Source of the DNA: an uncultured Bacteroides sp.
Lineage (GTDB): Bacteria; Bacteroidota; Bacteroidia; Bacteroidales; Bacteroidaceae
Reading direction: 5' to 3'
Assembly (NCBI GenBank): GCA_945607605.1
Contig: CALYZE010000002.1
Span: forward strand, 59,215 to 123,214
Length of the DNA: 64,000 nucleotides
The stretch's first letter is position 1. Each line of letters starts with the position of its first letter. Positions 27,847-36,197 of this stretch are shown here, one piece after another. Under the pieces are notes generated by a model. It was not told the DNA's origin. It ran no database searches and saw only the letters and a list, made by a program, of their open reading frames with translations. The translations under genes were made by a program, and so were the position numbers.

Positions 27847-28400
27847 TCTTCTTGTTTGCTTTGCCGGTATTTCGCTTCGCGATCAGCCAGATATTCATTC
27901 ACTCGCTCAAAACAACTAGTTGTAATGGCTATTCGCCCAGACCGGACAAATTGAAGTACACAATCCAATGCTCGCAATTCTTCATAAAGGTTAGTAATTT
28001 CATCACTCATACCATTCTTCTCAACAATAGAAAAGACAGCATTCACCTCTACAATGCGTGCATTGTATTTACGGATTACTTTAGAGACATTCGGATTTTC
28101 TTCCAAAACAGGAGTCGTTATTTTATAGAGAGCAATCTCATGTTGAAAGATTTCATCATCGGTAAAATAATGAGCCTGCAACACATCTATTTTTTTAGTT
28201 ATCTGTTTAGTAACCTTCTCGATAGTATCCTTATCAGCCCATGTTGTAATCGTGTATTTATGCACTCCCTTAATAGAAGAGGCTGATACATTCAAACTCT
28301 CGATATTTATTTGCCGACGGGTAAATACTGCCGTTACCTGATTCAGCAAACCAGCAAAGTTTTCTGAATGAACGATTATTGTATAGAGTTTTTTATCCAT
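27843..28400 (-). CDS. ilvN: Acetolactate synthase, small regulatory subunit
   Basis: A 185-residue protein with an N-terminal ACT domain (about residues 5-80: YTIIVHSENFAGLLNQVTAVFTRRQINIESLNVSAS) that binds valine for feedback inhibition, and a C-terminal domain (about 85-165) with SKVIRKYNARIVEV. It activates and controls the IlvB catalytic subunit encoded 35 bases upstream. The stop overlaps the thioesterase start. Confidence 0.95.
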   Translation of the reverse strand: MDKKLYTIIVHSENFAGLLNQVTAVFTRRQINIESLNVSASSIKGVHKYTITTWADKDTIEKVTKQITKKIDVLQAHYFTDDEIFQHEIALYKITTPVLEENPNVSKVIRKYNARIVEVNAVFSIVEKNGMSDEITNLYEELRALDCVLQFVRSGRIAITTSCFERVNEYLADREAKYRQSKQEE

Positions 28401-28435
28401 AGATAAACAAATTTAAATTCTTTTATTTCGCACGA

Positions 28436-30184
28436 TTAGCACTCTAAAAGCATCTGATTAACAGAACCGCCCGGAGGTGTCATTGGTAGCACATTACTTT
28501 CTTCATCGACACATGCTTCCAATAAAAACGGACCATCAGTGGTCACCATATCCTCAATCGCTTTTTTCAAATCCTCACGGGTAACCGCTCTACGTGCCGG
28601 GATATCATAAGCAGATGCAATCTTCATATAATCAGGGTTCATCATCGGTGTGAATGAATAGCGATGATCAAAGAACATAGCTTGCCACTGACGAACATTA
28701 CCCAAGAAGTTATTGTTCAAAATAATCATCTTTACGGGCGATTTTTGTTCCATGATCGTACCTAATTCTTGCAAACTCATCTGAAAGCCACCATCACCCA
28801 TGAATACACATACCATGCGATCGGGACATCCAAAAGTAGCTCCTATGGCTGCCGGAAGGGCGAAACCCATTGTACCCAATCCGCCGGAAGTAACAATACT
28901 GCGTTTCTTGCTATATTTGAAATAACGAGCAGACATCATTTGATTTTGTCCAACATCATTAACCAAAATGGCTTCATGGTTGGTTGCTTCGCTCACGGCC
29001 CGTACCACCTCACCCATACTCAATACACTACTAGTAGGATGCAATTCAGGACGAATCACTTTTTCTTCTTCTTCTTGTTCGTAAGGAAGAAAACTCTCCA
29101 ACCACTCCTCATGCTTGGCTGCTTTCAACAATTTTGTTATGGCAGCTAAAGTTTCCTTGCAATCTCCTAAAACAGCAATATCCACCTTTACATTCTTATC
29201 TATTTCAGCAGGGTCAATATCAAAATGAATAATCTTTGCTTGTTTGGCATAAGTAGCTAGTTTGCCGGTTACGCGGTCATCAAAACGCATTCCCACCGCA
29301 ATAAGAACATCACAATTGTTCGTATTTACATTTGGACCGAGGTTTCCGTGCATTCCCAACATACCTTTATTCAAAGGATGCTCGGTAGGCAAGGCAGAAA
29401 GTCCTAATAAAGTACATCCCACAGGCATCTCTGCTTTTTCAATAAACGTACAAAGTTCTTGTTGCGCATTCCCTAGTTCAACACCCTGTCCAACCAAAAC
29501 TAACGGACGTTCCGCATTATTTATTAGGTCAGCTGCTTGCTGGATGGCTTCTGGATTCATTTCCGGAGCAGGAAGATAGCTACGTACATAATCTACTTTC
29601 GTAGGAATGTATTCAGTCTTTTCTAATTGAGCATTCTTGGCAAAATCTAATACGACCGGACCCGGACGTCCACTCTTTGCAATATAAAAAGCACGAGCCA
29701 CCGCCCAAGCTACATCCTCTGCTCGGCGAATTTGATAGCTCCATTTGGTAATTGGCTGTGTAATACCCACTAAATCGACCTCCTGAAAGGCATCAGTACC
29801 TAAGAAATTAGTTCCTACTTGACCGGCAATAATTACTATCGGGGTGCTGTCTATCATGGCATCAGCGATACCAGTAACAGTATTTGTAGCACCAGGTCCG
29901 CTGGTAACCAAACATACCCCCACTTGACCTGATACACGCGCAAAACCTTGCGCAGCATGAGCCGCTCCTTGTTCATGACGAACCAAAATATGGTTCAAAC
30001 TCTTCCGGTAATCGTATAAGACATCGAATACCGGCATGATGCTACCCCCCGGATAACCAAAAATTGTACTTACCCCCTGATGTTGCAAGGAGCGCATCAA
30101 AACTTCTGCACCTGTTATTACAGTCCCACTCCGATCCTCTCCCTGAGAGAGAGGGGAGTTATTTTTTTTATGGTCATGTGTCAT
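28436..30184 (-). CDS. ilvB: Acetolactate synthase, large catalytic subunit
   Basis: From the ATG at 30184 this is a 582-residue thiamine-diphosphate enzyme. The activating Glu is in HEQGAAHAAQGFAR, the FAD-binding middle domain spans about residues 200-340, and the ThDP motif is MGDGGFQMSLQELGT through NNNFLGNVRQWQ. It joins two pyruvates, or pyruvate and 2-oxobutyrate. An in-frame TTG at 30232 would add 16 residues, but AGGAA stands before ATG 30184, which is preferred. Residues 9-20 (NSPLSQGEDRSG) are encoded by a palindromic repeat-like element, so this N-terminal tail is probably dispensable. Confidence 0.95.
   Translation of the reverse strand: MTHDHKKNNSPLSQGEDRSGTVITGAEVLMRSLQHQGVSTIFGYPGGSIMPVFDVLYDYRKSLNHILVRHEQGAAHAAQGFARVSGQVGVCLVTSGPGATNTVTGIADAMIDSTPIVIIAGQVGTNFLGTDAFQEVDLVGITQPITKWSYQIRRAEDVAWAVARAFYIAKSGRPGPVVLDFAKNAQLEKTEYIPTKVDYVRSYLPAPEMNPEAIQQAADLINNAERPLVLVGQGVELGNAQQELCTFIEKAEMPVGCTLLGLSALPTEHPLNKGMLGMHGNLGPNVNTNNCDVLIAVGMRFDDRVTGKLATYAKQAKIIHFDIDPAEIDKNVKVDIAVLGDCKETLAAITKLLKAAKHEEWLESFLPYEQEEEEKVIRPELHPTSSVLSMGEVVRAVSEATNHEAILVNDVGQNQMMSARYFKYSKKRSIVTSGGLGTMGFALPAAIGATFGCPDRMVCVFMGDGGFQMSLQELGTIMEQKSPVKMIILNNNFLGNVRQWQAMFFDHRYSFTPMMNPDYMKIASAYDIPARRAVTREDLKKAIEDMVTTDGPFLLEACVDEESNVLPMTPPGGSVNQMLLEC
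30123..30160 (-). repeat. REP-like palindromic element inside the ilvB 5' end
   Basis: On the minus strand CTCCCCTCTCTCTCAGGGAGAGG, split by a small loop, forms a hairpin and continues into ATCGGAGTGGGA. The arrangement CTCCCCTCT, loop, GGGAG, GG is repeated in the neighbouring element at 30212-30253. Confidence 0.6.
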
Positions 30185-30211
30185 AACTAATCTATTCCTT
30201 TTTGTAAATAA

Positions 30212-30253
30212 TTTCACCGCTCCCTCTTTCAAAAAGAACCAGAGGGGAGATTT
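30212..30253 (-). repeat. REP-like palindromic element between ilvD and ilvB
   Basis: On the minus strand CTCCCCTCT, a 13-base loop, AGAGGGAG, then CGGTGAAAT. It matches the layout of the element inside ilvB. It may act as an RNA stem between the two genes. Confidence 0.55.
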
Positions 30254-30255
30254 AT

Positions 30256-32058
30256 TTAGTCAATCAATCTCACGGCACCTTTATCGGCCGAACTTACCAT
30301 TTTAGCGTAAGCTTTCAGAGCTTTTGACACTTCACGCTTACGAGTGACCGGAGTCATGGGGCGTGCCGCAAGTTCCTCATCCGTCAGTTGGACATTGATG
30401 GAACGTTCCGGAATATTAATTTCAATAATATCACCTTCCTTAATCTTACCGATATTACCTCCTGCAGCAGCTTCCGGTGATACATGTCCAATGCTCAATC
30501 CGGAAGTACCACCACTGAAACGCCCATCCGTAATCAGTGCACACTCTTTTCCCAAATGACGAGACTTTATATAAGAGGTAGGATACAGCATTTCTTGCAT
30601 TCCCGGGCCTCCTTTCGGTCCCTCATGGGTAATGACGACAACATCGCCACTGACGACTCTTCCTCTCAATATTCCATCGCAGGCAGCATCTTGTGAATCG
30701 AACACTTTGGCAGGGCCGGTAAATTTCCAAATACTCTCGTCTACGCCGGCTGTTTTGACCACACAACCATCTTGGGCTATATTTCCTTTCAAAACAGCCA
30801 AACCACCGTCTTTACTATAGGCATGCTCCAAGTCACGAATACAGCCTTCAGCACGATCGGTATCCAACTCTTTGTAATAAACACCTTGTGAACCCAATAC
30901 AAGATTGAATTTTCCGGCAGCCGCACTAGAGAATTTTTTAAGAGCCTCTTCAGTGACATTAGGGTTGGTAATATCATATTTATTTATCGCTTCTGCCAGT
31001 GTCATGCCATCTACACGCCGAATGCTTGTATCCACTAATCCGCCTTTTGCCAATTCGCTCATAATGGAAATGATTCCTCCGGCACGATTTACATCTTGTA
31101 TATGATATTTTTGAGTATTCGGGGCTACTTTACACAAACAGGGAATTTTACGAGACAATCGATCAATGTCATCCATGCTGAAATCAGTCTCTGCCTCGTG
31201 GGCAATAGCCAATAAATGAAGTACTGTGTTGGTAGAACCTCCCATTGCAATATCCAGTGCCATTGCATTCAGAAAAGCTTGACGAGTGGCAATGCTACGT
31301 GGAAGCACACTTTCATCCCCTTCTTCATAATATTTACAAGCGTTCTCTACAATTAGTTTAGCCGCATCTTTAAATAGTAGCTTACGATTTTCATGGGTAG
31401 CTACAATTGTCCCATTTCCAGGCAGTGCTAGCCCTAATGCTTCATTTAAGCAATTCATAGAGTTGGCAGTAAACATCCCCGAACAACTACCACATGTAGG
31501 ACAGGCGTGCTGTTCTATCTTGGCAACTTCCTTATCGCTAACGCTTTCATCAGCCGATTTAATCATAGCATCAATCAAATCCAGGTGTTGACCATTCCAT
31601 TCACCGGCTTCCATGGGACCACCGGAAACAAAGACAGTAGGAATATTCAATCGCATCGCAGCCATCATCATTCCCGGAGTGATTTTATCACAGTTGCTGA
31701 TGCAAACCATAGCATCAGCTTTATGGGCATTTATCATATATTCTACGCTATCTGCAATAATATCTCGCGAAGGCAATGAATAAAGCATACCGTCATGCCC
31801 CATAGCAATACCATCATCAATAGCAATCGTATTGAATTCCGCAGCAAAGCATCCCTGTTTTTCAATTTCCTCTTTGACAAATTGTCCTATCTCATGCAAG
31901 TGTACATGTCCTGGAACAAACTGGGTAAAAGAATTAACTATAGCGATTATGGGTTTACCCATCTGTTCTTTTTTCATGCCATTGGCTGTCCATAATGCAC
32001 GGGCTCCTGCCATACGGCGACCTTGTGTGCTGAGTGAACTACGTAACTGATGTTTCAT
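30256..32058 (-). CDS. ilvD: Dihydroxy-acid dehydratase
   Basis: From ATG 32058 this is a 600-residue iron-sulfur enzyme that dehydrates dihydroxy acids to the oxo acids of valine, leucine and isoleucine. Cluster cysteines are in [12 protein letters not shown] and [13 protein letters not shown]; the C-terminal part carries [11 protein letters not shown] and [22 protein letters not shown]. The start is chosen because AAAAGGAGA stands just before it; a GTG 12 codons earlier lies inside the attenuator stem. It is the first structural gene of the operon. Confidence 0.97.
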   Translation of the reverse strand: MKHQLRSSLSTQGRRMAGARALWTANGMKKEQMGKPIIAIVNSFTQFVPGHVHLHEIGQFVKEEIEKQGCFAAEFNTIAIDDGIAMGHDGMLYSLPSRDIIADSVEYMINAHKADAMVCISNCDKITPGMMMAAMRLNIPTVFVSGGPMEAGEWNGQHLDLIDAMIKSADESVSDKEVAKIEQHACPTCGSCSGMFTANSMNCLNEALGLALPGNGTIVATHENRKLLFKDAAKLIVENACKYYEEGDESVLPRSIATRQAFLNAMALDIAMGGSTNTVLHLLAIAHEAETDFSMDDIDRLSRKIPCLCKVAPNTQKYHIQDVNRAGGIISIMSELAKGGLVDTSIRRVDGMTLAEAINKYDITNPNVTEEALKKFSSAAAGKFNLVLGSQGVYYKELDTDRAEGCIRDLEHAYSKDGGLAVLKGNIAQDGCVVKTAGVDESIWKFTGPAKVFDSQDAACDGILRGRVVSGDVVVITHEGPKGGPGMQEMLYPTSYIKSRHLGKECALITDGRFSGGTSGLSIGHVSPEAAAGGNIGKIKEGDIIEINIPERSINVQLTDEELAARPMTPVTRKREVSKALKAYAKMVSSADKGAVRLID

Positions 32059-32065
32059 ATTACAA

Positions 32066-32074
32066 TCTCCTTTT
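32066..32074 (-). promoter_or_regulatory. ilvD: Ribosome-binding site deciding the ilvD start
   Basis: AAAAGGAGA on the minus strand, seven bases before ATG 32058. Such a clear purine-rich site is uncommon in this window and sets the start after the attenuator. Confidence 0.75.
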
Positions 32075-32081
32075 AATGAAA

Positions 32082-32111
32082 AAGCCTTTCCCACTATTGT
32101 GAGAAAGGCTT
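32082..32111 (-). terminator. Attenuator (regulated terminator) of the ilv operon
   Basis: On the minus strand AAGCCTTTCTCAC, loop AATA, GTGGGAAAGGCTT, followed by TTT: a 13-pair stem with one G-U pair. Its left arm can instead pair with GTGAGAAAGG (32157-32148) at the end of the leader peptide, giving an alternative 10-pair stem that would prevent termination. Confidence 0.88.
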
Positions 32112-32145
32112 CATAAACTATTAGCTAACGTACGAATACATACAT

Positions 32146-32159
32146 AACCTTTCTCACAC
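32146..32159 (-). promoter_or_regulatory. Antiterminator arm of the ilv attenuator
   Basis: GTGTGAGAAAGGTT on the minus strand. It contains the last codon and stop of the leader peptide and is complementary over ten bases to the left arm of the terminator at 32111-32099. A ribosome that finishes the leader and covers this arm frees the terminator; one stalled earlier leaves it able to pair. Confidence 0.8.
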
Positions 32160-32228
32160 TCTTGATGCCACCACCACGACGCGAATAATATGCAGGACTG
32201 CCAGGTTAATAGATGTATGTAAATTCAT
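32154..32228 (-). CDS. ilv operon leader peptide
   Basis: A 24-codon reading frame, ATG to TGA, too short for usual gene calls. It encodes six Val (four in a row after Ile-Ile-Arg), three Leu and three Ile, that is half its residues, and ends Arg-Val-stop on the antiterminator arm. It lies between the ilv promoter and the attenuator stem. Such a peptide senses charged tRNA-Val, -Leu and -Ile: stalling at the Val run would favour the antiterminator and expression of ilvD-ilvB-ilvN-thioesterase-ilvC. The codon content and the RNA pairing are seen directly; the mechanism is inferred from enteric ilv leaders. Confidence 0.88.
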   Translation of the reverse strand: MNLHTSINLAVLHIIRVVVVASRV

Positions 32229-32259
32229 AACTAATTATTCTTTTATTTTAATCATGTTG

Positions 32260-32290
32260 CAAAGGTAAAGGCTTTTTTATAAACTCCAAA
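32260..32290 (-). promoter_or_regulatory. Promoter of the ilv operon
   Basis: On the minus strand TTTG (32290-32287), 19 bases, then TACCTTTG (32267-32260). This is an exact Bacteroides promoter; transcription would begin about 25 bases before the leader peptide ATG. Confidence 0.85.
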
Positions 32291-32394
32291 CAAATCGAAG
32301 AAAAAAATGAGATAAATACGAATAATTGTAAGATAATCCAGCCACAAACTCTTATTTTATTACTTTTCACTATTCGTTTTAGGCTAAAAATAGT

Positions 32395-32655
32395 TTATCT
32401 ACCACTCCTAAGAGTATACCGTGTAATGCATATCCGCAGCAATCCGTCGGATTCAAGTCGATTCATTGAGATATCTCATTGATTAGGTAATACTGAGAAT
32501 CGGCTATACCGCTAAATCGAGTTGTAAATCCACTAGGAAATTCTATCCGGATCTCTCCTGCCCCCAGAGTTATTGTATCGTAATTCGTGTTCGAACCGGA
32601 AGAACAGGATCAATGGACAGGGGCGAACTCCTCTTTACTCATTGTTTGCCTAATC
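32395..32655 (-). pseudogene. Decayed IS66-type accessory ORF fragment
   Basis: On the minus strand an ATG opens MSKEEFAPVH and stops at once. In the same frame a run then reads YDTITLGAGEIRIEFPS and on to GIADSQYYLINEISQ and a stop. The start and the beta-rich tail (EIRIEFPSG) resemble the TnpA-type accessory protein of IS66 elements with its middle deleted; more broken coding-like sequence follows to about 32395. The similarity is from memory of the family and is moderate. Confidence 0.4.
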
Positions 32656-32827
32656 AGTTTTTATGTAAAAATCGGGCTAAAAGGAAAGCAACACAACACA
32701 ACGGGTCGTTTATCGGGAGCTTACCTATATTCAGTGGGAACCTATGATATTCCACAAGGCAAAAAACATCCTTTTATACAAAAAAAAGAGGACAAATAGA
32801 TTTATCTCCAAACTTCTCTTGTGAACT

Positions 32828-32905
32828 GTTTACTAAAACTCCCCCGGCGTTTTAGTAAAACATCGGCAACGATTTAGTAAAACGTCTGCCTCAATTTAGT
32901 AAAAC
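32828..32905. repeat. Three direct repeats with 22-bp period plus an inverted copy
   Basis: TTTAGTAAAAC occurs at 32851, 32873 and 32895, exactly 22 bases apart, with different spacer bases. An inverted form, GTTTACTAAAAC, precedes them at 32828-32839 and can pair with the first. No gene covers the region from the ilv promoter to 33043 except the IS fragment. Confidence 0.85.
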
Positions 32906-33043
32906 GATCTTAGCTCCATAGAATCTACAAGGAACGGATATTGATTACTGTTTAAATAAACTTAGAAAATTTCGTACATAACGAACTCCATAAAATAGCT
33001 TAGAATGAACAGTAAACGACTGTAGTCAACTAACAATAAAATA

Positions 33044-34588
33044 CTAATCAGTTGTGCTCCAATCTTTAGCACCTTGCGTTTTCAGTTTGGCAGTGAAAGC
33101 TTTTGCCTTCTCCTCCACTATTTTTTCATCTTCGGGACTGGCATAAGCATGCTTATATCCCTTCACAACATTCCATTCGCCACGAGTAAAGTCAGGGAAG
33201 GCGACCGCAGCACAGTTATTGTCCATAGAAAGTGTACCCAGCTCGGCCAGGCTACACCACTCTGCCAAATCATATACATCCATATCCAACGGCAAACCAT
33301 TTTGAAGACAATACACCAAACGGCAATCCATAATGAAATCCATTCCACCATGACCACCTACTTCTTTGGCCATCTCACCGTATTTCTTCAAAATAGGATG
33401 TTGGTACTTTTCAATAAGAGCTTCTTTTTCAGTTTTAGGCAAGAAGCCATGTGAGTTCAAGTCGTCTACTTTAGGCTGAACACCGGAAGCTGTTAACTGG
33501 TCAGCATCCAAAGCATATCCACTGACCGGATATTTATTGGCAAATCCTTTGGTACCGGTTAATTGATAAAGACGGTTGTAAGGCTGTGGAGTCATTACAT
33601 TATGCTGAATCTCTATGACCTTTCCGTTCTCTGTGCGAATCATGGTGGTTGTGTGATCGCCGTTGCGGAAGTTATTGCAAACAGAGTCTGTTTGTTCTTC
33701 TACCAATGCTTTACCTATAACTGACTTAGTATCCATAGCTACCAACGTCTTCATGCGATCACCACGATGAATATCAAGTGTCTGCGCCACAGGACCAAGA
33801 CCATGAGTAGCATATACATCACCACGGTGCCGCATATTATAGTCCAGACGCCACCCCAGTTTATCATTCTCACCATTCTTCCAATAATGCTTCCAAAATG
33901 GAGCCAAGTTGTGGATATAAGCACCCTGCGCGCGAATTACTTCCCCAAACACACCCTGTTGTGCCATATTCAGTGTATTCATTTCAAACCAGTCGTAACA
34001 GCAATTTTCCAGAATCATGCAGTGCTTACGAGTTTTTTCACTCATATTAATCAAATCCCAGCATTGTTGGAGACTCATAACAGAAGGAACTTCAATAGCC
34101 ACATGCTTGCCATTTTCTAGGGCACACATGGCTACAGGGAAATGGTGTAGCCAATCAGCTGCAATATAAACAAGGTCTATATCATTGCGCTTGCAAAGCT
34201 CTTCATAACCTTTTTCTCCCGAATAAACGGCAGCTTTGGGCAAAGACGCATTCTTCAAATACTTCTGGCACCTTTCAGCACGTGATTCTTCATAATCACA
34301 GAGTGCCACAACCTGTGTGCCCGGTATATGTGTAAAACGCTCTACGGCACCAGGACCACGCATACCTAATCCTACAAATCCCACACGTACTCCCTCCATC
34401 TTCGGAGTAGTCAGTCCCAACACGCTCTTTTGTTCGGCTGGGCGTTCGGGAGTGTCCACAACAATGGTTCCGTTATCCCACTGCCAATTTGTGCCATACT
34501 CATTGGTTTGAGTAGTCGTCCTAGTTTGCGTAGAGCATGCACACAGCATTACACAAAGTCCTAACAATAATAATTTAAAGTTTTTCAT
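33044..34588 (-). CDS. GH109-type lipoprotein, Gfo/Idh/MocA fold (candidate alpha-N-acetylgalactosaminidase)
   Basis: A 514-residue protein with a lipoprotein signal (lipobox LCAC, Cys18), so it is exported and lipid-anchored. A Rossmann motif VGFVGLGMRGPGAVERF at about residue 70 binds NAD, which stays bound in GH109 enzymes. The family-typical DVYATHGLGPVAQTLDIHRGDRM and HGGMDFIMDCRL follow. GH109 members remove alpha-linked N-acetylgalactosamine, as on mucin or blood-group A. Other Gfo/Idh/MocA glycoside enzymes look alike, so the substrate is likely rather than certain. A truncated transposase lies 58 bases upstream, where its promoter should be. Confidence 0.85.
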   Translation of the reverse strand: MKNFKLLLLGLCVMLCACSTQTRTTTQTNEYGTNWQWDNGTIVVDTPERPAEQKSVLGLTTPKMEGVRVGFVGLGMRGPGAVERFTHIPGTQVVALCDYEESRAERCQKYLKNASLPKAAVYSGEKGYEELCKRNDIDLVYIAADWLHHFPVAMCALENGKHVAIEVPSVMSLQQCWDLINMSEKTRKHCMILENCCYDWFEMNTLNMAQQGVFGEVIRAQGAYIHNLAPFWKHYWKNGENDKLGWRLDYNMRHRGDVYATHGLGPVAQTLDIHRGDRMKTLVAMDTKSVIGKALVEEQTDSVCNNFRNGDHTTTMIRTENGKVIEIQHNVMTPQPYNRLYQLTGTKGFANKYPVSGYALDADQLTASGVQPKVDDLNSHGFLPKTEKEALIEKYQHPILKKYGEMAKEVGGHGGMDFIMDCRLVYCLQNGLPLDMDVYDLAEWCSLAELGTLSMDNNCAAVAFPDFTRGEWNVVKGYKHAYASPEDEKIVEEKAKAFTAKLKTQGAKDWSTTD

Positions 34589-34644
34589 ATTCTAATTTTT
34601 AATAAGACGCTGTTTTGAATTATAAAATAGATTTATAATATATT

Positions 34645-34662
34645 GTTTGTCAGCTGACAAAC
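34645..34662. repeat. Perfect 18-bp palindrome at the IS5 fragment edge
   Basis: GTTTGTCAG joined directly to CTGACAAAC. The right half is transposase coding sequence and the left half is not expected to be, so the palindrome may mark the junction. Confidence 0.6.
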
Positions 34663-35330
34663 AGTGGCAAGTTATAAAAAATAAAGTAGAACCCAAAGAT
34701 CGGAAACAAAAACATTCTTTACGAGAGATGGTAAACGCAATGATGTACCTCACTAAGACCGGGCGTCAGTGGCGAATGCTTCCAAAAGAGTTCGGCCCTT
34801 GGCAAACCGTTTACTTCTATTTCTGCAAATGGAAGTTAGAAGGACTCTTCGAGGAATTGATGCACCCTCTTCGAGAATCAGTTCGCAAACTCTTTGGTAA
34901 AGCTACCGGCCCCAGTGTTGGACTTATAGATTCCAGGAGCGTAAAGAAATCCCATCACATAAATAGCCGTGAATATGGTATCGATGGTGGCAAGAAGATT
35001 AAAGGCAGAAAGGAGCATATGATTGTGGATACACTGGAATTACCAATGGCCGTTAAAATTCATGCTGCCAATATCCATGATAGCGTAGGGGCTATTGAGC
35101 CTATAAAGCAGCTTCAATATACATTTCCTAGATGGAAGAAGATTATAGCAGATGGCGGATATAGAGGGAAATTGGCTGATAAAGTGAAAGAGCTTGGCTG
35201 GGAACTCTCTGTCGTACTTCGTCCAAAGGAATCATCAAAAAAGTTTCAAGTTCTACCACTAAGATGGATGGTTGAGCGAACGTTTTCATGGATAGAGAAC
35301 CATAGAAGAATGACAATAGATTATGAATAG
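34647..35330 (+). pseudogene. IS5-family transposase truncated at both ends
   Basis: A 227-codon frame with DDE transposase sequence: KHSLREMVNAMMYLTKTGRQWRMLP, GLIDSRSVKK (first Asp), IIADGGYRGKL (second Asp) and LRWMVERTFSWIENHRRMTIDYE (Glu). The usual start is missing; the frame opens at a TTG in a palindrome, just before the ADKQWQ segment that normally lies a few residues in. It stops right after TIDYE, where related enzymes go on for about 20-30 residues. No terminal inverted repeats are seen. The element is probably dead. Confidence 0.8.
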
Positions 35331-35332
35331 GT

Positions 35333-35485
35333 ATGCACATTGCAGATCCAGAACAGGCGGAAACTGACATACAGGTCAGCCTCACACTGCCTGCTAAATC
35401 TCCCAAAATCCAACCCATCTTATGTAGCTTTAAGGACCGCAACATTTATGCCGGAGCCACCCAAGCCTATAACATCCAATTTTAA
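35333..35485 (+). pseudogene. Tail of an unidentified gene beside the IS5 fragment
   Basis: Immediately after the transposase stop a 50-codon frame reads MHIADPEQAETDIQVSLTLP, continuing to a natural-looking C-terminus AYNIQF and TAA. It has no promoter or ribosome site of its own. It looks like the last part of a protein cut by the insertion and deletion; I do not recognise the family. Confidence 0.4.
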
Positions 35486-35543
35486 AAACATTGAAAGATA
35501 GTAAAGTTCAAGAGCTCTGCAACAGTTACCCCAAAATTATTTG

Positions 35544-35551
35544 TATCTTTG
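35544..35551 (+). promoter_or_regulatory. -7 element before the SlyD-like gene
   Basis: TATCTTTG, 27 bases before the start codon. Confidence 0.6.
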
Positions 35552-35578
35552 TCCCCAAAACAAAATTAATAGAGATCA

Positions 35579-36184
35579 ATGGAAACAGTAGAAAACAAGT
35601 ACATTACCGTAGCATACAAGCTGTACACAATAGAAAACGGAGAAAAAGATTTCATAGAAGAAGCTAATGCAGAACACCCCTTTCAGTTTATTTCCGGTTT
35701 GGGGATGACTTTAGAAACCTTCGAAGCACAGATTAAAGATTTAAATATCGGGGAGAAATTCGACTTTACTGTCCCTACTTCTGAAGCATACGGTGAGTAT
35801 GATGACGACCATGTTATTGACCTTCCTAAAGAGGTTTTCATCATCGAAGGCAAATTTGACGACGAACGCGTGGTGGAAGGTGCAATTATCCCTTTGATGA
35901 CTGCTGAAGGACAACGTGTCAATGGAAGCGTGGTGGAAGTAAAAGAAGATGTGGTTGTAATGGATATGAATCATCCATTGGCAGGCTGCGATCTGAACTT
36001 CGTAGGTGAAATAGTAATGTCACGTCCAGCTACTAACGAAGAGCTTGCAGAAGTTGCTAGCATGATGAGTGGTGGTGGCGGTGGTTGCGGCTGCGATAAC
36101 TGTGGAGGCGATTGTGGCGACGGAAATTGCGGTGATGGTAACTGCGGTGATGGCCACGAATGTGGTTGCGGCAGTTGTCACTAA
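35579..36184 (+). CDS. slyD: SlyD-like FKBP-type peptidyl-prolyl isomerase with Cys-rich tail
   Basis: A 201-residue cytoplasmic isomerase and chaperone. The FKBP domain is split by an insert-in-flap (about residues 75-125), with VEGAIIPLMTAEGQRVNGSVVEV and NHPLAGCDLNFVGEI as in SlyD. The last 35 residues are Gly, Cys, Asp and His, with three NCGDG-like repeats and a final CGCGSCH, a probable nickel or zinc store as in E. coli SlyD. An antisense frame over this tail is only low-complexity. It stands alone with its own promoter and terminator. Confidence 0.92.
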   Translation: METVENKYITVAYKLYTIENGEKDFIEEANAEHPFQFISGLGMTLETFEAQIKDLNIGEKFDFTVPTSEAYGEYDDDHVIDLPKEVFIIEGKFDDERVVEGAIIPLMTAEGQRVNGSVVEVKEDVVVMDMNHPLAGCDLNFVGEIVMSRPATNEELAEVASMMSGGGGGCGCDNCGGDCGDGNCGDGNCGDGHECGCGSCH

Positions 36185-36197
36185 TACACAGAGAGTT

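Noticed and set aside
30185-30232. 16-residue IlvB extension from a TTG
   Set aside because: ATG 30184 has a better ribosome site and the extension is coded by a palindromic element.
32580-32610. tRNA-like GTTCGAACC stretch
   Set aside because: No acceptor, D or anticodon arm around it; it is inside the IS remnant.
32587-32799. 70-codon frame on the plus strand
   Set aside because: It lies antisense to the IS66-like remnant, has no promoter or ribosome site and no recognisable composition.
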